Source: Parapedobacter tibetensis
GTDB lineage: Bacteria; Bacteroidota; Bacteroidia; Sphingobacteriales; Sphingobacteriaceae
Length of the DNA stretch: 50,255 nt
Direction: 5' to 3'
Assembly (NCBI RefSeq): GCF_024704835.1
Contig: NZ_JAMXBE010000009.1
Coordinates: 1-50,255, forward strand
The notes beneath the pieces are model-generated. The model made no database searches and was not told where the DNA came from. It saw only the letters and a program-made list of their open reading frames with translations. Below, piece by piece: positions 24,337-35,256 of this stretch; within the stretch, counting starts at the first letter, position 1, and each line of letters opens with the position of its first letter. A program made the position numbers and the translations under genes.

Positions 24337-25419
24337 CTACTCTTCCAGTGTTCGGGCAAGTCCCACCAGCACAATGGAAAGGATAATAAGGGCAATTCCG
24401 GCAATAATGGTTCTATAAGTCCTTTTGCTTACCCCTTTCCATTCTTTCAATATAACGCCCCATGAATTGGCGATGAGGATGATGAACGCCATGTGCAAGA
24501 TCCATGAACTGGCACCATTGCCTAACCTGCTTTCACCCATGCCATAAAAGAAGAACTGCAAATACCATGTGGTGCCTGCAAGTGCACAAAGCAGGTAATT
24601 CTTAGTAAGCGGAGTTTTGGCATTTGCGTAGTCGCCGAATGTCTTATTGCGGGCATTGAGGAACATACACCATAGGAAATTGGTGGTGAGGCCACCCCAT
24701 AGCACCACCACGTAAGTGACGTTATTTTGGAACAGGAACTCGCCCTCCCCGGGATTGGTGGCTTTCCAAATGTCGTTGGCCACATTGGCCATCGGTTTTC
24801 CGGCCTCTAATCCAAAATTAAAACAAGCGCTGAGGACGCCCGAAACAATGGCCACTGCCAGCCCTAGTCTAAACTTGTAATCCTGATTTCCACTTGCATC
24901 TGCTTTGGCGCCCGTCAATTCCCTTTCCTTCAATACCCCTGCCTTGCCGCATAAAAAGATACCCACCACACAGATAGCCAACCCTGCCAACACGGTAATA
25001 CCCGAAGTGGTCGTGAAAAACAAATCGATGGTATCTTTACCTTCCGTACCATTGAAATAATAGAATATGGATGGCACCAATGAGCCGAATACCATAGTTA
25101 ACCCTAAGATGATACTGCTTCCCAAAGACACTCCCAAGTACCTTACCCCCAAACCATACGTAAGCCCTCCAATGCCCCAGAGTAGTCCAAATAAGTAGGA
25201 ATAACCAAACGTGCTGACATCAGCCTGCCGAATGATATCGGCAAAACCGGGAATGGTGAGATAGGCTGCCAGTGGAGGCACAATAAGCCATGAAAACAAC
25301 CCTCCGATAATCCAAAAACTCTCCCATGCCCAACCCTTTACTTTCTTATAAGGTACATAGAAACTTCCGGAGGCAAACCCCCCGATAAAATGGAAAATTA
25401 CTCCTGCTAATGCTTGCAT
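24337..25419 (-). CDS. rhaT: L-rhamnose/proton symporter RhaT
   Basis: This 360-residue inner-membrane permease has about ten hydrophobic helices across its whole length. Family-typical segments include GGFASGSFYVPYKKVKGWAWE at the N-terminus, GLLWGIGGLTYGLGVRYLG, and LCALAGTTWYLQFFFYGMG. It imports L-rhamnose with a proton. It is the first gene of the minus-strand rhamnose operon, 65 bases before rhaEW. Its promoter should lie in the 219-base gap shared with the divergent gene at 25639. I saw no regulator gene beside it, and no dyad operator in that gap was convincing. Confidence 0.93.
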   Translation of the reverse strand: MQALAGVIFHFIGGFASGSFYVPYKKVKGWAWESFWIIGGLFSWLIVPPLAAYLTIPGFADIIRQADVSTFGYSYLFGLLWGIGGLTYGLGVRYLGVSLGSSIILGLTMVFGSLVPSIFYYFNGTEGKDTIDLFFTTTSGITVLAGLAICVVGIFLCGKAGVLKERELTGAKADASGNQDYKFRLGLAVAIVSGVLSACFNFGLEAGKPMANVANDIWKATNPGEGEFLFQNNVTYVVVLWGGLTTNFLWCMFLNARNKTFGDYANAKTPLTKNYLLCALAGTTWYLQFFFYGMGESRLGNGASSWILHMAFIILIANSWGVILKEWKGVSKRTYRTIIAGIALIILSIVLVGLARTLEE

Positions 25420-25638
25420 ATCATTTATATGGCTAAACTGGTTAATAAAAACGTCGCAAGATAGGAAAGATGAAAAATCGAACTGTTATGGGCTGTCATG
25501 TGTTGCCCAGCCGACCTTTTGAGATGACCTACACGAAGTCATTTATTCATTATTTTCCCATTCGATTTTTATTTAAACAATAAATCCCGTAATATCGTGT
25601 TCTTTAAATTAAAACGTCAATTAGAATAGTTAAAAAGT

Positions 25639-26253
25639 ATGAGAAACACCAGACTCTTGATTTTGTGTATTGCATTTTCATTGGCAGGACAAGCCTTTTG
25701 CCAACCAGCTCCGTCATCCCAACAGCAACCGCCGAAAGGATCATTGACAAGCGGTTCCATAGACAGCCAATTTATTTACCTCAATGCGGTTTCTAACAAT
25801 TATCAGGAATATAAGGTCGTGCGGCGCACCCATTTGGATCGCATTAGAAAGAATGTGGCCGATACATTGTCAGACCTACGCGGCCAACTTATAGAGGTGA
25901 CCAAAGCAACAGGAGATCAACAAGCTAAAACGGAATTGCTCAGTGACTCCCTTTCAACGGTGTATAAGAGTCTACAAAGCGCCAAAGACCATAGAGATAA
26001 CTTCTCTTTTTTAGGCATGGCTATGCACAAATCTACTTATAGCATTCTGTTGTGGAGCCTGGTGCTTGCCTTAGCAATTGCGCTGACGTTTTATATTTAC
26101 CGTTTCAACCAAAGTCATATGGTTACCAAAGACACCAAAAAAGCGATCGAGGATCTCCAAATGGAATTTGACCAACATCGTAAAAAAGCCATGGAAAAAG
26201 AGCAGAAACTCAAGCGGCAATTGCAGGATGAGATAAATAAACGGTTTGGATAG
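25639..26253 (+). CDS. Coiled-coil membrane protein of a conserved Bacteroidota family
   Basis: The 204-residue product has a signal peptide (about 1-21), a periplasmic heptad-rich coiled coil (about 55-120), one membrane helix at about 134-155 and a highly charged cytoplasmic coiled tail (LQMEFDQHRKKAMEKEQKLKR). The order NYQEYKVV, then membrane helix, then QEFDEHRKRALEREQKL-like tail recalls a Bacteroidota family often labelled tRNA (guanine-N1)-methyltransferase in databases (from memory). No methyltransferase motif is present, so that label would be wrong here. Function is unknown; a structural or envelope-tethering role fits the layout. It is 33 bases upstream of the thioredoxin gene. 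Confidence 0.8.
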   Translation: MRNTRLLILCIAFSLAGQAFCQPAPSSQQQPPKGSLTSGSIDSQFIYLNAVSNNYQEYKVVRRTHLDRIRKNVADTLSDLRGQLIEVTKATGDQQAKTELLSDSLSTVYKSLQSAKDHRDNFSFLGMAMHKSTYSILLWSLVLALAIALTFYIYRFNQSHMVTKDTKKAIEDLQMEFDQHRKKAMEKEQKLKRQLQDEINKRFG

Positions 26254-26286
26254 GCTATATTTGTTTGATTATAAACTTGTAGGCAA

Positions 26287-27405
26287 ATGGAAGTGTTTAA
26301 AAAGACGATATTGTCAGTAGCCACATTGCTTATATTATCCAATGTGCTCCTAGCAGATGACTACAAACCACTGCGCATCGGTTCAAAGGCCCCTGGTTTT
26401 AGCCTGAAAGGTGTGGATGACAAAACCTACACCTTGGAAAGTTTCAAGGAGGCCAAGGTATTGGTCATTATTTTTACGTGCAACCATTGTCCCACTGCCC
26501 AGGCGTATGAGGATCGAATTATCGAATTCACCAGCACTTACGGGCCGACGGGCGTGCAGGTGGTGGCCATCAGCCCAAATTCGGATGCTGCGGTCAGATT
26601 TGACGAGTTGGGTTATTCGGATTTGAATGACAGCTTCGAGGAGATGAAAATACGCTCTAAAGACAAGGGCTATAATTTTCCGTACCTCTATGATGGCGAA
26701 ACACAAGAAGTAGCCAAGCAGTATGGGCCTGCGGTTACACCGCATGCTTTTGTGTTTGATGAATCGCGGATACTACAATATGTTGGACGCATCGATGACG
26801 ATGAACACATGGGCAGGGCTAAAACATTTGACCTAAGGGCTGCTGTAGATGAATTATTAGCCGGACAACCTGTAACAACCCCCACCACTAAGACGTTCGG
26901 GTGCTCGGTAAAATGGAAATCAAAAATAGATTGGAAAATCCAAGAAGCGGAAGACTGGAAAAAGGAGTCTGTGGCCCTTGAAGAAGTTACCTTGGATGAG
27001 CTAAAGGCATTGCTCAAAAATGATTCGGGGAAGTATCGTTTGATCAATTTCTGGGCAACGTGGTGTGGACCGTGTGTTGCTGAATTTTCTGCGCTTGTAG
27101 AAACAGATAAAATGTATAGGAACCGCGATTTTGATTTCATAACCGTGTCCATGGATTCAAAGAAATCAGCAGACAAGGTGCTTGCCTTCCTACAGCAAAA
27201 ATACGCCAGCAATCGAAATTACCTATTTGGCGATGAAAACAAATACGACCTCATCGAAGCAGTGGATGAGGAATGGCAGGGTGCATTGCCCTATACTGTG
27301 CTGATTTCGCCGAAAGGTGAAATCGTTTACCGACAAATGGGCATTATAGAGCCGCTCAAACTCCGCAAGGAAATCGTCGAGCGGATTGGGCGGCATTATC
27401 CCTGA
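26287..27405 (+). CDS. Exported protein with two thioredoxin-like domains
   Basis: After a signal peptide (about 1-23) come two thioredoxin folds. The first (about 30-190) is AhpC/TSA-like, with motif CNHC (Cys65, Cys68) and cis-proline segment AVTPHAFVF. The second (about 235-370) is TlpA-like, with WCGPC (Trp259, Cys260, Cys263) and ALPYTVLIS. The first domain likely serves as a peroxiredoxin-like or transfer module, the second as a reductant, giving an intramolecular disulfide relay in the periplasm. The two-domain fusion is 372 residues. The gene is separated from the coiled-coil gene by 33 bases, suggesting an operon. Confidence 0.85.
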   Translation: MEVFKKTILSVATLLILSNVLLADDYKPLRIGSKAPGFSLKGVDDKTYTLESFKEAKVLVIIFTCNHCPTAQAYEDRIIEFTSTYGPTGVQVVAISPNSDAAVRFDELGYSDLNDSFEEMKIRSKDKGYNFPYLYDGETQEVAKQYGPAVTPHAFVFDESRILQYVGRIDDDEHMGRAKTFDLRAAVDELLAGQPVTTPTTKTFGCSVKWKSKIDWKIQEAEDWKKESVALEEVTLDELKALLKNDSGKYRLINFWATWCGPCVAEFSALVETDKMYRNRDFDFITVSMDSKKSADKVLAFLQQKYASNRNYLFGDENKYDLIEAVDEEWQGALPYTVLISPKGEIVYRQMGIIEPLKLRKEIVERIGRHYP

Positions 27406-27425
27406 TTTGACCAGCACGTTAAAAT

Positions 27426-27451
27426 CGCCCATCGCAGGGAATCAATGGGCG
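27426..27451 (+). terminator. Weak hairpin after the double-thioredoxin gene
   Basis: CGCCCAT (27426-27432) pairs with ATGGGCG (27445-27451) around a 12-base loop, 20 bases after the stop. No T-run follows, so it is at best a weak terminator or mRNA-end stabiliser. Confidence 0.35.
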
Positions 27452-27496
27452 GGTATTGGCTGATCGAAACCGCTCAAAACAATTCTTAAAATTATA

Positions 27497-27527
27497 TTTG
27501 CTTTTAATTCTTTAAAGCGTATTTTTG
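27497..27527 (+). promoter_or_regulatory. Bacteroidota-type promoter of atpDC
   Basis: A -33 TTTG (27497-27500) and a -7 TATTTTTG (27520-27527) are separated by 19 bases, matching the TTTG-N19-TAnnTTTG consensus of the Bacteroidota primary sigma factor. Transcription should begin a few bases downstream, leaving a leader of about 60 bases before the atpD ATG at 27596. Confidence 0.8.
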
Positions 27528-27577
27528 CGGTCTGAATTCGAGGCCTGTATTTTTGCCTTTATAACACTGGTTTATAA

Positions 27578-29097
<1,520 letters not shown>

Positions 29098-29098
<1 letters not shown>

Positions 29099-29346
29099 TG
29101 AAGCTCACAATCATCACACCGGATAAACCTGTTTTTGATGGGGAAGTTACATCGGTGACCGTGCCCGGCTCGGCTGGTTCATTCGAGATACTGGAGAAAC
29201 ACGCGCCGATTGTCTCTACATTGGAGAATGGCAAAGTGATTATTCGCAACGGTAAAAGTGAAGAGATTATTGGCATTATTGGAGGTGTCGTGGAGGTGAT
29301 TCATGACAACATCACCGTGCTCGCCGAAGGAATACTCGAAGCTTAA
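29098..29346 (+). CDS. atpC: F1 ATP synthase epsilon subunit, short form
   Basis: This 82-residue subunit consists only of the N-terminal beta-sandwich domain (TIITPDKPVFDGEVTSVTVP, then GSFEILEKHAPIVSTLENGK). Most bacterial epsilon subunits have about 130-140 residues, with a C-terminal two-helix domain that inhibits ATP hydrolysis. That domain is missing, and a strong terminator follows 20 bases after the stop, so nothing was lost by frameshift. Short epsilon forms are usual in Bacteroidota. The start overlaps the atpD stop by one base, indicating translational coupling. Confidence 0.95.
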
Positions 29347-29366
29347 CCAACAAAATTAACATAAGC

Positions 29367-29410
29367 AAAAAAGAAACCCTCACCGAGCACTCGGCGAGGG
29401 TTTCTTTTTT
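29367..29410. terminator. Strong rho-independent terminator of atpDC
   Basis: AAAAAAGAAACCCTC and GAGGGTTTCTTTTTT form a long stem, with CCG/CGG pairing further in around a small loop, and end in a T6 run. The matching A-run on the 5' side makes it work in both directions. Confidence 0.93.
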
Positions 29411-29744
29411 GTCAACTTTTTCATCGGTGCACCCTATTTTACGCAGAATTTGACACTGATGCATTCAGTAATCAATAAATGAACCGAATACCCAAATTGG
29501 TTTTGGTATATATTTAATAAAATATTGCAGCATAAAAAGGTATAATAATAAAATTATATTCTTTTATAATTAATAAAGTAAAATTATATTCTGATTTAAA
29601 AAACTATTCATTTGCTATTGCCAATTATGAATAAACATCATACCTTGATGAAGTCAAATAAAAGACAACGAACCTATAGGGAATTTAAGGGAGAATCCAG
29701 GCATTTCAATGAAAAGCAAATAGGTGAATCTTAGGTGAGGAAAC
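29411..29744 (+). promoter_or_regulatory. AT-rich leader upstream of the ilv operon
   Basis: These 334 bases between the atpC terminator and ilvE are very AT-rich and must hold the ilv promoter. AAATTATATTCT occurs twice (29552-29563 and 29581-29592), starts 29 bases apart. A 35-codon ORF (29627-29734) begins at an ATG and stops 10 bases before ilvE, but it has no Ile/Leu/Val codon run, so it is not a classic attenuator peptide. No perfect TTTG-N19-TAnnTTTG promoter and no T-box were seen. Confidence 0.5.
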
Positions 29745-30635
29745 ATGAAGTATTTCGATAAAAACACATGGGTTTATTTGGATGGTACGTTTGTCAAAGC
29801 TGACAGCACGGGGATTGACCTGTTTGGCCAATCGCTCCATTACGGTTATTCCGCCTTGGAAGGCATACGGGCCTATAATACGCACAATGGCACGCGCATA
29901 TTCAAGGCCGAACAGCATTATGATCGGCTCCGCCATTCCTGTGAGCTTGTGGGCATTGCCTTCCCATGGAAAACGGATCTCCTTGTAGACAAGACCTACC
30001 AACTTTTGGACAAGAACAATTTGCGAAGTGCATATATCAGACCGCTGGTAACCACTGGCCACAACATGTACCTCACAGCATCCAATGATTCCAGCATTGT
30101 CATATCCGCATGGGAATGGGGACCGTTCTTGGGAACTGATCTTATCCGGGTAACCCTATCGCCGTATCAGCGGCCTAATCCCAATTCCTTGCCGCCCGAG
30201 GCTAAGGTATCCGGCCAATATGTAGCATCCATCATGGCCACCAATGAGGCAATCAAACGGGGATTTGACGAAGCGATCTTGCTGGATAGCGAGGGCTATG
30301 TAGCCCAAGCTTCCAGCAACAACCTCTTTATCGAAAAGGATACCACGTTGTTTACCCCGTCCTTAGGGCATATTTTTCCAGGAATTACACGGCAAACGGT
30401 ACTTGAACTTGCTAACGTGCTCAACATCGATGTCGTAGAGAAACAAATCTCTTTGGAAGAATTCAAAGGAGCGGATAGCGCATTCCTCTCCGGTACGGCT
30501 ACGGGTATTGTGGGTATTGCTGCCATAGATGATGTTGTTTTCTCGGAAGAATGGGCTGATACACTTGGTTCTACCATACAACGGGCTTACAAGAATCTTA
30601 CATTGGAAAAAGAAAATTACGAAGTGATCATATAA
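29745..30635 (+). CDS. ilvE: Branched-chain amino acid aminotransferase
   Basis: The 296-residue fold type IV PLP enzyme catalyses the final transamination for valine, leucine and isoleucine. Seen: [14 protein letters not shown] at the N-terminus, [14 protein letters not shown], the PLP-lysine region [22 protein letters not shown], and SSNNLFI followed by [11 protein letters not shown]. The length is typical. A GTGAGG ribosome site sits 4 bases before ATG 29745, unusually strong for this genome and consistent with the first gene of the long operon. Its stop is followed by ilvD after 2 bases. Confidence 0.95.
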   Translation: MKYFDKNTWVYLDGTFVKADSTGIDLFGQSLHYGYSALEGIRAYNTHNGTRIFKAEQHYDRLRHSCELVGIAFPWKTDLLVDKTYQLLDKNNLRSAYIRPLVTTGHNMYLTASNDSSIVISAWEWGPFLGTDLIRVTLSPYQRPNPNSLPPEAKVSGQYVASIMATNEAIKRGFDEAILLDSEGYVAQASSNNLFIEKDTTLFTPSLGHIFPGITRQTVLELANVLNIDVVEKQISLEEFKGADSAFLSGTATGIVGIAAIDDVVFSEEWADTLGSTIQRAYKNLTLEKENYEVII

Positions 30636-30637
30636 CC

Positions 30638-32332
30638 ATGCTGACTAAACAAACAAACGAACTGAACAAATACAGCCGGGTATTCACCCAAGACAAGACC
30701 CAACCCGCTGCACAGGCTATGCTTTACGGCATTGGGCTGACGGATGACGACATGCAAAAAGCTCAAGTGGGTATCGCCAGCATGGGTTACGATGGCAATA
30801 CCTGCAATATGCACCTCAATGACCTAGCTAAAGTAGTGAAAGACGGTGTATGGAGCAACAATCTCGTTGGGTTGATATTTAATACAATCGGCGTGAGCGA
30901 CGGCATGGCCAATGGTACCGATGGCATGCGCTATTCGTTGGTAAGTCGCGATATCATCGCCGACAGTATCGAGGCCATGTGTGGTGGGCAGTATTACGAT
31001 GGGCTTATTGCTATCCCGGGTTGCGACAAAAACATGCCAGGGTCCATCATGGCCATGGGCCGCCTCAACAGGCCCTCCATTATGGTTTACGGAGGCACCA
31101 TCGCTCCGGGCCATTATAAAGAGCAAGACCTGAATATCGTATCCGCGTTCGAAGCACTTGGACAGAAAATTGCCGGGAACCTATCGGATGAAGACTTTCT
31201 TGGAATCGTCAAAAATGCGTGTCCGGGAGCAGGGGCTTGCGGTGGTATGTATACAGCCAATACCATGGCGTCGGCCATTGAGGCCTTGGGTATGTCATTG
31301 CCCTATTCCTCCTCCAGCCCCGCTATCAGCAAGGAAAAACACCAGGAATGCCTCGATGCCGGCAAATACATCCATATCCTATTGGAACGCGACATCAAGC
31401 CTTCGGATATCATGACGCGTGAAGCGTTTGAAAATGCCCTGCGTCTGATTATCGTTCTCGGAGGAAGTACCAATGCGGTATTGCATTTCATCGCCATGGG
31501 CAAAAGCGTAGGTATTCAGATTACCCAAGACGATTTCCAACGCATGAGCAACACCACGCCTGTATTGGCCGACTTGAAACCCAGCGGCAAATACTTGATG
31601 CAAGACCTCCACCTATATGGAGGGGTTCCTGCCGTAATGAAGTACCTGCTCAATGAAGGCCTGCTACATGGCAATTGCCTTACGGTGACCGGACAGACAT
31701 TGGCGGAAAATCTATCAGATGTAACGCCCATCAATGCAATAGACCAAGCAATCATCTATACATTGGATAATCCAATAAAGGCTACAGGCCACCTCCAAAT
31801 ATTATATGGCAACCTGGCTGAAAAAGGCAGCGTAGCCAAAATATCGGGCAAGGAGGGCGAACGTTTCGAAGGGCCAGCCCGTGTCTTTGATGGCGAAAAG
31901 CAGCTCATCGAAGGCATCTCCTCTGGTAGGGTCAAGGCGGGCGATGTTGTCGTCATCAAAAACGAAGGCCCCAAAGGAGCTCCCGGCATGCCCGAAATGC
32001 TGAAACCAACATCTGCGTTAATTGGTGCAGGATTGGGGAAAAGCGTAGCCCTCATCACCGACGGGCGCTTCAGCGGTGGAACCCACGGATTTGTGGTGGG
32101 GCATATCACTCCTGAGGCTCATGAAGGTGGGCTTATCGGTTTGGTGGAAGATGACGATATAATCGTGCTCGACGCGACGAATAACACCATAAACCTTCAG
32201 GTGAGCGAAGAAACCATCGCCGAACGTCGTGCTAAGTGGCAACAACCTCTATTGAAGGTAAGCAAAGGGGTGTTGTATAAATATGCAAAAACGGTTTCTG
32301 ACGCAACGGAAGGCTGCGTCACGGACGAGTGA
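30638..32332 (+). CDS. ilvD: Dihydroxy-acid dehydratase
   Basis: This 564-residue iron-sulfur dehydratase forms the 2-keto acid precursors of valine and isoleucine. The cluster cysteines appear in GCDKNMPGS and [16 protein letters not shown]. The C-terminal active-site segments [13 protein letters not shown] and [20 protein letters not shown] are complete. It starts 2 bases after ilvE, so the two genes are coupled. There is a 64-base gap to ilvB. Confidence 0.97.
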   Translation: MLTKQTNELNKYSRVFTQDKTQPAAQAMLYGIGLTDDDMQKAQVGIASMGYDGNTCNMHLNDLAKVVKDGVWSNNLVGLIFNTIGVSDGMANGTDGMRYSLVSRDIIADSIEAMCGGQYYDGLIAIPGCDKNMPGSIMAMGRLNRPSIMVYGGTIAPGHYKEQDLNIVSAFEALGQKIAGNLSDEDFLGIVKNACPGAGACGGMYTANTMASAIEALGMSLPYSSSSPAISKEKHQECLDAGKYIHILLERDIKPSDIMTREAFENALRLIIVLGGSTNAVLHFIAMGKSVGIQITQDDFQRMSNTTPVLADLKPSGKYLMQDLHLYGGVPAVMKYLLNEGLLHGNCLTVTGQTLAENLSDVTPINAIDQAIIYTLDNPIKATGHLQILYGNLAEKGSVAKISGKEGERFEGPARVFDGEKQLIEGISSGRVKAGDVVVIKNEGPKGAPGMPEMLKPTSALIGAGLGKSVALITDGRFSGGTHGFVVGHITPEAHEGGLIGLVEDDDIIVLDATNNTINLQVSEETIAERRAKWQQPLLKVSKGVLYKYAKTVSDATEGCVTDE

Positions 32333-32396
32333 AGTGGAAACATAATCTTGAGCCAATAAATAAATGCATTAACCATTGAACAAATGAACTAATATC

Positions 32397-34145
32397 ATGA
32401 GTACACTTGAAGCAATGAAAGACACCCCCAGCAAGTTGCAGGAAGAAGCAAAAAAGATTCAATTAAGCGGTTCGCAAGCGGTACTGGAAGCACTGCTAGC
32501 AGAAGGTGTAGACACCATCTTTGGCTATCCGGGCGGTGCCATTATGCCCATATATGACGCCTTGTATGATTACAATGATAGGCTAAAACATATCTTGGTG
32601 CGCCATGAACAAGGCGGCATCCATGCTGCACAGGGATACGCCCGCACCTCGGGCCGTACCGGCGTGGTCTTTGCCACCAGTGGCCCTGGGGCTACCAATC
32701 TCGTTACCGGTTTGGCAGATGCCACGATTGACAGCAATCCCTTAGTCTGTATTACGGGACAAGTGTTTGCCCATTTATTGGGCACCGATGCTTTCCAGGA
32801 AACGGATGTCATCAATATCACGGCTCCGGTGACCAAATGGAACTATCAGGTGACCGATGCTTGTGAGATTCCGATGGCATTGGCCAAGGCTTTCCACGTG
32901 GCACGTACTGGCAGGCCAGGACCCGTGCTGATCGACATCACCAAAAATGCACAGCTACAGCTATTTGAATATGAAGGGTATAAGCCCTGCAACCACATTC
33001 GTAGCTACCGCCCGAAACCCATCGTGCGCAAAGAATATATTGAGCAAGCAGCGGCACTCATCAACGAAGCAAAACAGCCTTTCGTAATATTTGGCCAGGG
33101 CATCATCCTTGGCAAGGCGGAGTCCGATCTCAAAGCGTTTATCGAAAAGGCAGGAATCCCTGCCGCTTCCACCGTCATGGGCTTGAGTGCCTTGGAAACC
33201 GACCACCCCTTGCATATGGGTATGCTGGGTATGCATGGCAACTATGCACCCAATGTGCTGACCAACTCGTGTGATGTGCTCATCGCCATCGGGATGCGTT
33301 TTGACGACCGGGTGACGGGTAGGTTGGATAAATATGCCAAACAGGCCAAAGTAATCCACCTCGATATCGACCCTGCCGAAATCGACAAAAATGTAAAAAC
33401 CACCGTACCGGTATGGGGCGATTGCAAGGACACCCTCCCTATACTCACCGAATTGGTGGAGCGCAAGGAGCACACGACATGGCTGGCGCAGTTCCGTGAA
33501 CTGGAGCAAGCTGAAATAAAAGAAGTCATCAATGAAGAATTGAATCCCTCCACTGACGTGATGACCATGGGGGAAGTCATCAATATACTCAACGAGTTGA
33601 CCCATGGCGATGCCGTGATTGTGACGGACGTGGGCCAACACCAGATGGTGACTTGCCGCTATGCCAAATTCAACCAATCAAAAAGCAACGTCACCTCGGG
33701 TGGATTAGGCACCATGGGCTTCGGCTTACCGGCGGCGATTGGAGCCTGGTATGGTGCACCTGAACGAACTGTAGTAGCCATCATTGGTGACGGCGGGATC
33801 CAAATGACCATACAGGAATTGGGGACCATCATGCAGTTTGGTGCCAAAGTGAAGATACTCATCCTCAACAATGAATTCCTGGGGATGGTGCGCCAGTGGC
33901 AGCAGCTTTTCCATGATAAGCGGTACTCCTTCGTGAACATTACCAGCCCCGATTATGTGACGGTGGCCAAAGGTTACCGTATTCCGGGCCGAAGCGTCTG
34001 TGAACGTAAGGATTTGAAACAAGCACTCACTGAAATGATCACACACGATGGTGCTTATCTTCTGGAAGTGATGGTGGGCAAGGAAAATAACGTGTTCCCT
34101 ATGGTGCCGCAGGGAAGCAGTGTAAGTGAAATTCGATTAAAATAA
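32397..34145 (+). CDS. ilvB: Acetolactate synthase, large catalytic subunit
   Basis: This 582-residue TPP- and FAD-dependent enzyme condenses pyruvate with pyruvate or 2-oxobutyrate. The catalytic Glu lies in VRHEQGGIHAAQGYARTSG. TPP/Mg binding is GDGGIQMTIQELGT followed by NNEFLGMVRQWQ, and the central FAD domain is intact. ATG 32397 is the first start after the ilvD stop. The regulatory subunit gene follows 6 bases downstream, so the holoenzyme is made from one transcript. It is clearly distinct from the poxB protein at 2709. Confidence 0.97.
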   Translation: MSTLEAMKDTPSKLQEEAKKIQLSGSQAVLEALLAEGVDTIFGYPGGAIMPIYDALYDYNDRLKHILVRHEQGGIHAAQGYARTSGRTGVVFATSGPGATNLVTGLADATIDSNPLVCITGQVFAHLLGTDAFQETDVINITAPVTKWNYQVTDACEIPMALAKAFHVARTGRPGPVLIDITKNAQLQLFEYEGYKPCNHIRSYRPKPIVRKEYIEQAAALINEAKQPFVIFGQGIILGKAESDLKAFIEKAGIPAASTVMGLSALETDHPLHMGMLGMHGNYAPNVLTNSCDVLIAIGMRFDDRVTGRLDKYAKQAKVIHLDIDPAEIDKNVKTTVPVWGDCKDTLPILTELVERKEHTTWLAQFRELEQAEIKEVINEELNPSTDVMTMGEVINILNELTHGDAVIVTDVGQHQMVTCRYAKFNQSKSNVTSGGLGTMGFGLPAAIGAWYGAPERTVVAIIGDGGIQMTIQELGTIMQFGAKVKILILNNEFLGMVRQWQQLFHDKRYSFVNITSPDYVTVAKGYRIPGRSVCERKDLKQALTEMITHDGAYLLEVMVGKENNVFPMVPQGSSVSEIRLK

Positions 34146-34151
34146 TTGAAC

Positions 34152-34742
34152 ATGGAAAAGCAGGAATATACCATTACACTTTATACGGAAAACACCATCG
34201 GGATGATCGGTCGGATTTCCATCATCTTTTCGCGGCGTAAAATCAACATCGAAAGCCTCAATACCTCGCCATCAGAAGTGGAAGGCATCCACCGTTTCAC
34301 CCTTGTCATCCATGAAACGGAAGAAGTGGTGCGCAAGCTTTGCCGCCAGATAGAGAAACTGGTAGAGGTACTCAAAGCCTATTACAACACCAATGACGAG
34401 ATCATCTGGCAGGAACAGGCATTATATAAGGTGCCTACGGAAGTTGTCACCGAAAAGGCCCCTGTGGAGCGCCTATTACGGCAGTACGGCGCCAGTGCCG
34501 TGGTGATACGCAATGATTATACCGTGTTTGAAACGGCTGGACACAGCGAGGAGATTGATGCGCTTACTGCCGCATTGGCTGAATATAGCCTAATTGAATT
34601 TGTGCGCAGTGCCCGTATCGCGATTATCAAAGACAGCGAAGGGTTCCACAAAAAACTCAAGGAATTTGAAGAAGCAGAACCGATAGCCGAAGTGGTGGAA
34701 AATCGGTATCTCGGCAAACAGGATAAAATATTCACGATGTAA
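34152..34742 (+). CDS. ilvN: Acetolactate synthase, small regulatory subunit
   Basis: This 196-residue ACT-domain protein binds the large subunit and confers valine feedback control. The ACT domain is at the N-terminus (YTENTIGMIGRISIIFSRR, then NIESLNTSPSE). The C-terminal half has the family pattern ending IEFVRSARIAIIKDSEGF. The chosen start is ATG 34152; an in-frame TTG at 34146 is possible but unneeded. It is sometimes named ilvH in other genomes. Confidence 0.95.
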   Translation: MEKQEYTITLYTENTIGMIGRISIIFSRRKINIESLNTSPSEVEGIHRFTLVIHETEEVVRKLCRQIEKLVEVLKAYYNTNDEIIWQEQALYKVPTEVVTEKAPVERLLRQYGASAVVIRNDYTVFETAGHSEEIDALTAALAEYSLIEFVRSARIAIIKDSEGFHKKLKEFEEAEPIAEVVENRYLGKQDKIFTM

Positions 34743-34744
34743 TA

Positions 34745-35251
34745 ATGGGTAGTAACGCTATGCAAAGTCCAGTTTTTAATTACATCAAACGTACCAGGGA
34801 ACTATTCGTCCGGCTGTTGGAAGAATTGAGCCTCGAAGAAATCAATGAAGTACCGAATGGATTTAGGAACAATATTGGTTGGAATTTCGGGCATATCGTG
34901 GTGAGCACGCAGGCGCTGTGTTACCTGCGCACCGGCATTGTCTTGCAAGATATTGAGATTCCGTTCTTCGGTACCTACCAGAAAGGGTCGAAACCTGAAA
35001 AATGGATTGCTGCCGAAGAGCTGGAAACACTGAAAACGCAAGCCTTCACCTCCATCGAACGGATTGAACGCGATATCCAAGATGGTGTATTTGCAGAGAT
35101 ATCACCTTATGCTACATCTACATATGGTGTAGAGATGAACAACATCCATGAGATCATCACCTGCACATTGATGCATGATAATTTGCATTTGGGTTATGCA
35201 ACAGCACTCAAAAAGGCAGTAAAAGAACAAAAGAGACAATTACATAAATAA
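34745..35251 (+). CDS. DinB-fold protein inside the ilv operon
   Basis: The 168-residue four-helix-bundle protein has the metal-binding histidine pattern of the DinB/YfiT family: NFGH (His50) and HDNLH (His144, His148). A zinc- or nickel-binding thiol-transfer or hydrolase role is typical of the fold, but the reaction is unknown. It starts 2 bases after ilvN and ends 5 bases before ilvC, so it is fully embedded in the biosynthetic operon, which suggests a link to branched-chain metabolism or to damage control of its intermediates. The first ATG was used; ATG 34760 (MQSP) is an alternative. Confidence 0.85.
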   Translation: MGSNAMQSPVFNYIKRTRELFVRLLEELSLEEINEVPNGFRNNIGWNFGHIVVSTQALCYLRTGIVLQDIEIPFFGTYQKGSKPEKWIAAEELETLKTQAFTSIERIERDIQDGVFAEISPYATSTYGVEMNNIHEIITCTLMHDNLHLGYATALKKAVKEQKRQLHK

Positions 35252-35256
35252 AAACA

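Noticed and set aside
29627-29734. 35-codon ORF before ilvE as an attenuation leader peptide
   Set aside because: It has no cluster of Ile, Leu or Val codons and no terminator/antiterminator pair was seen after it. It may be chance.
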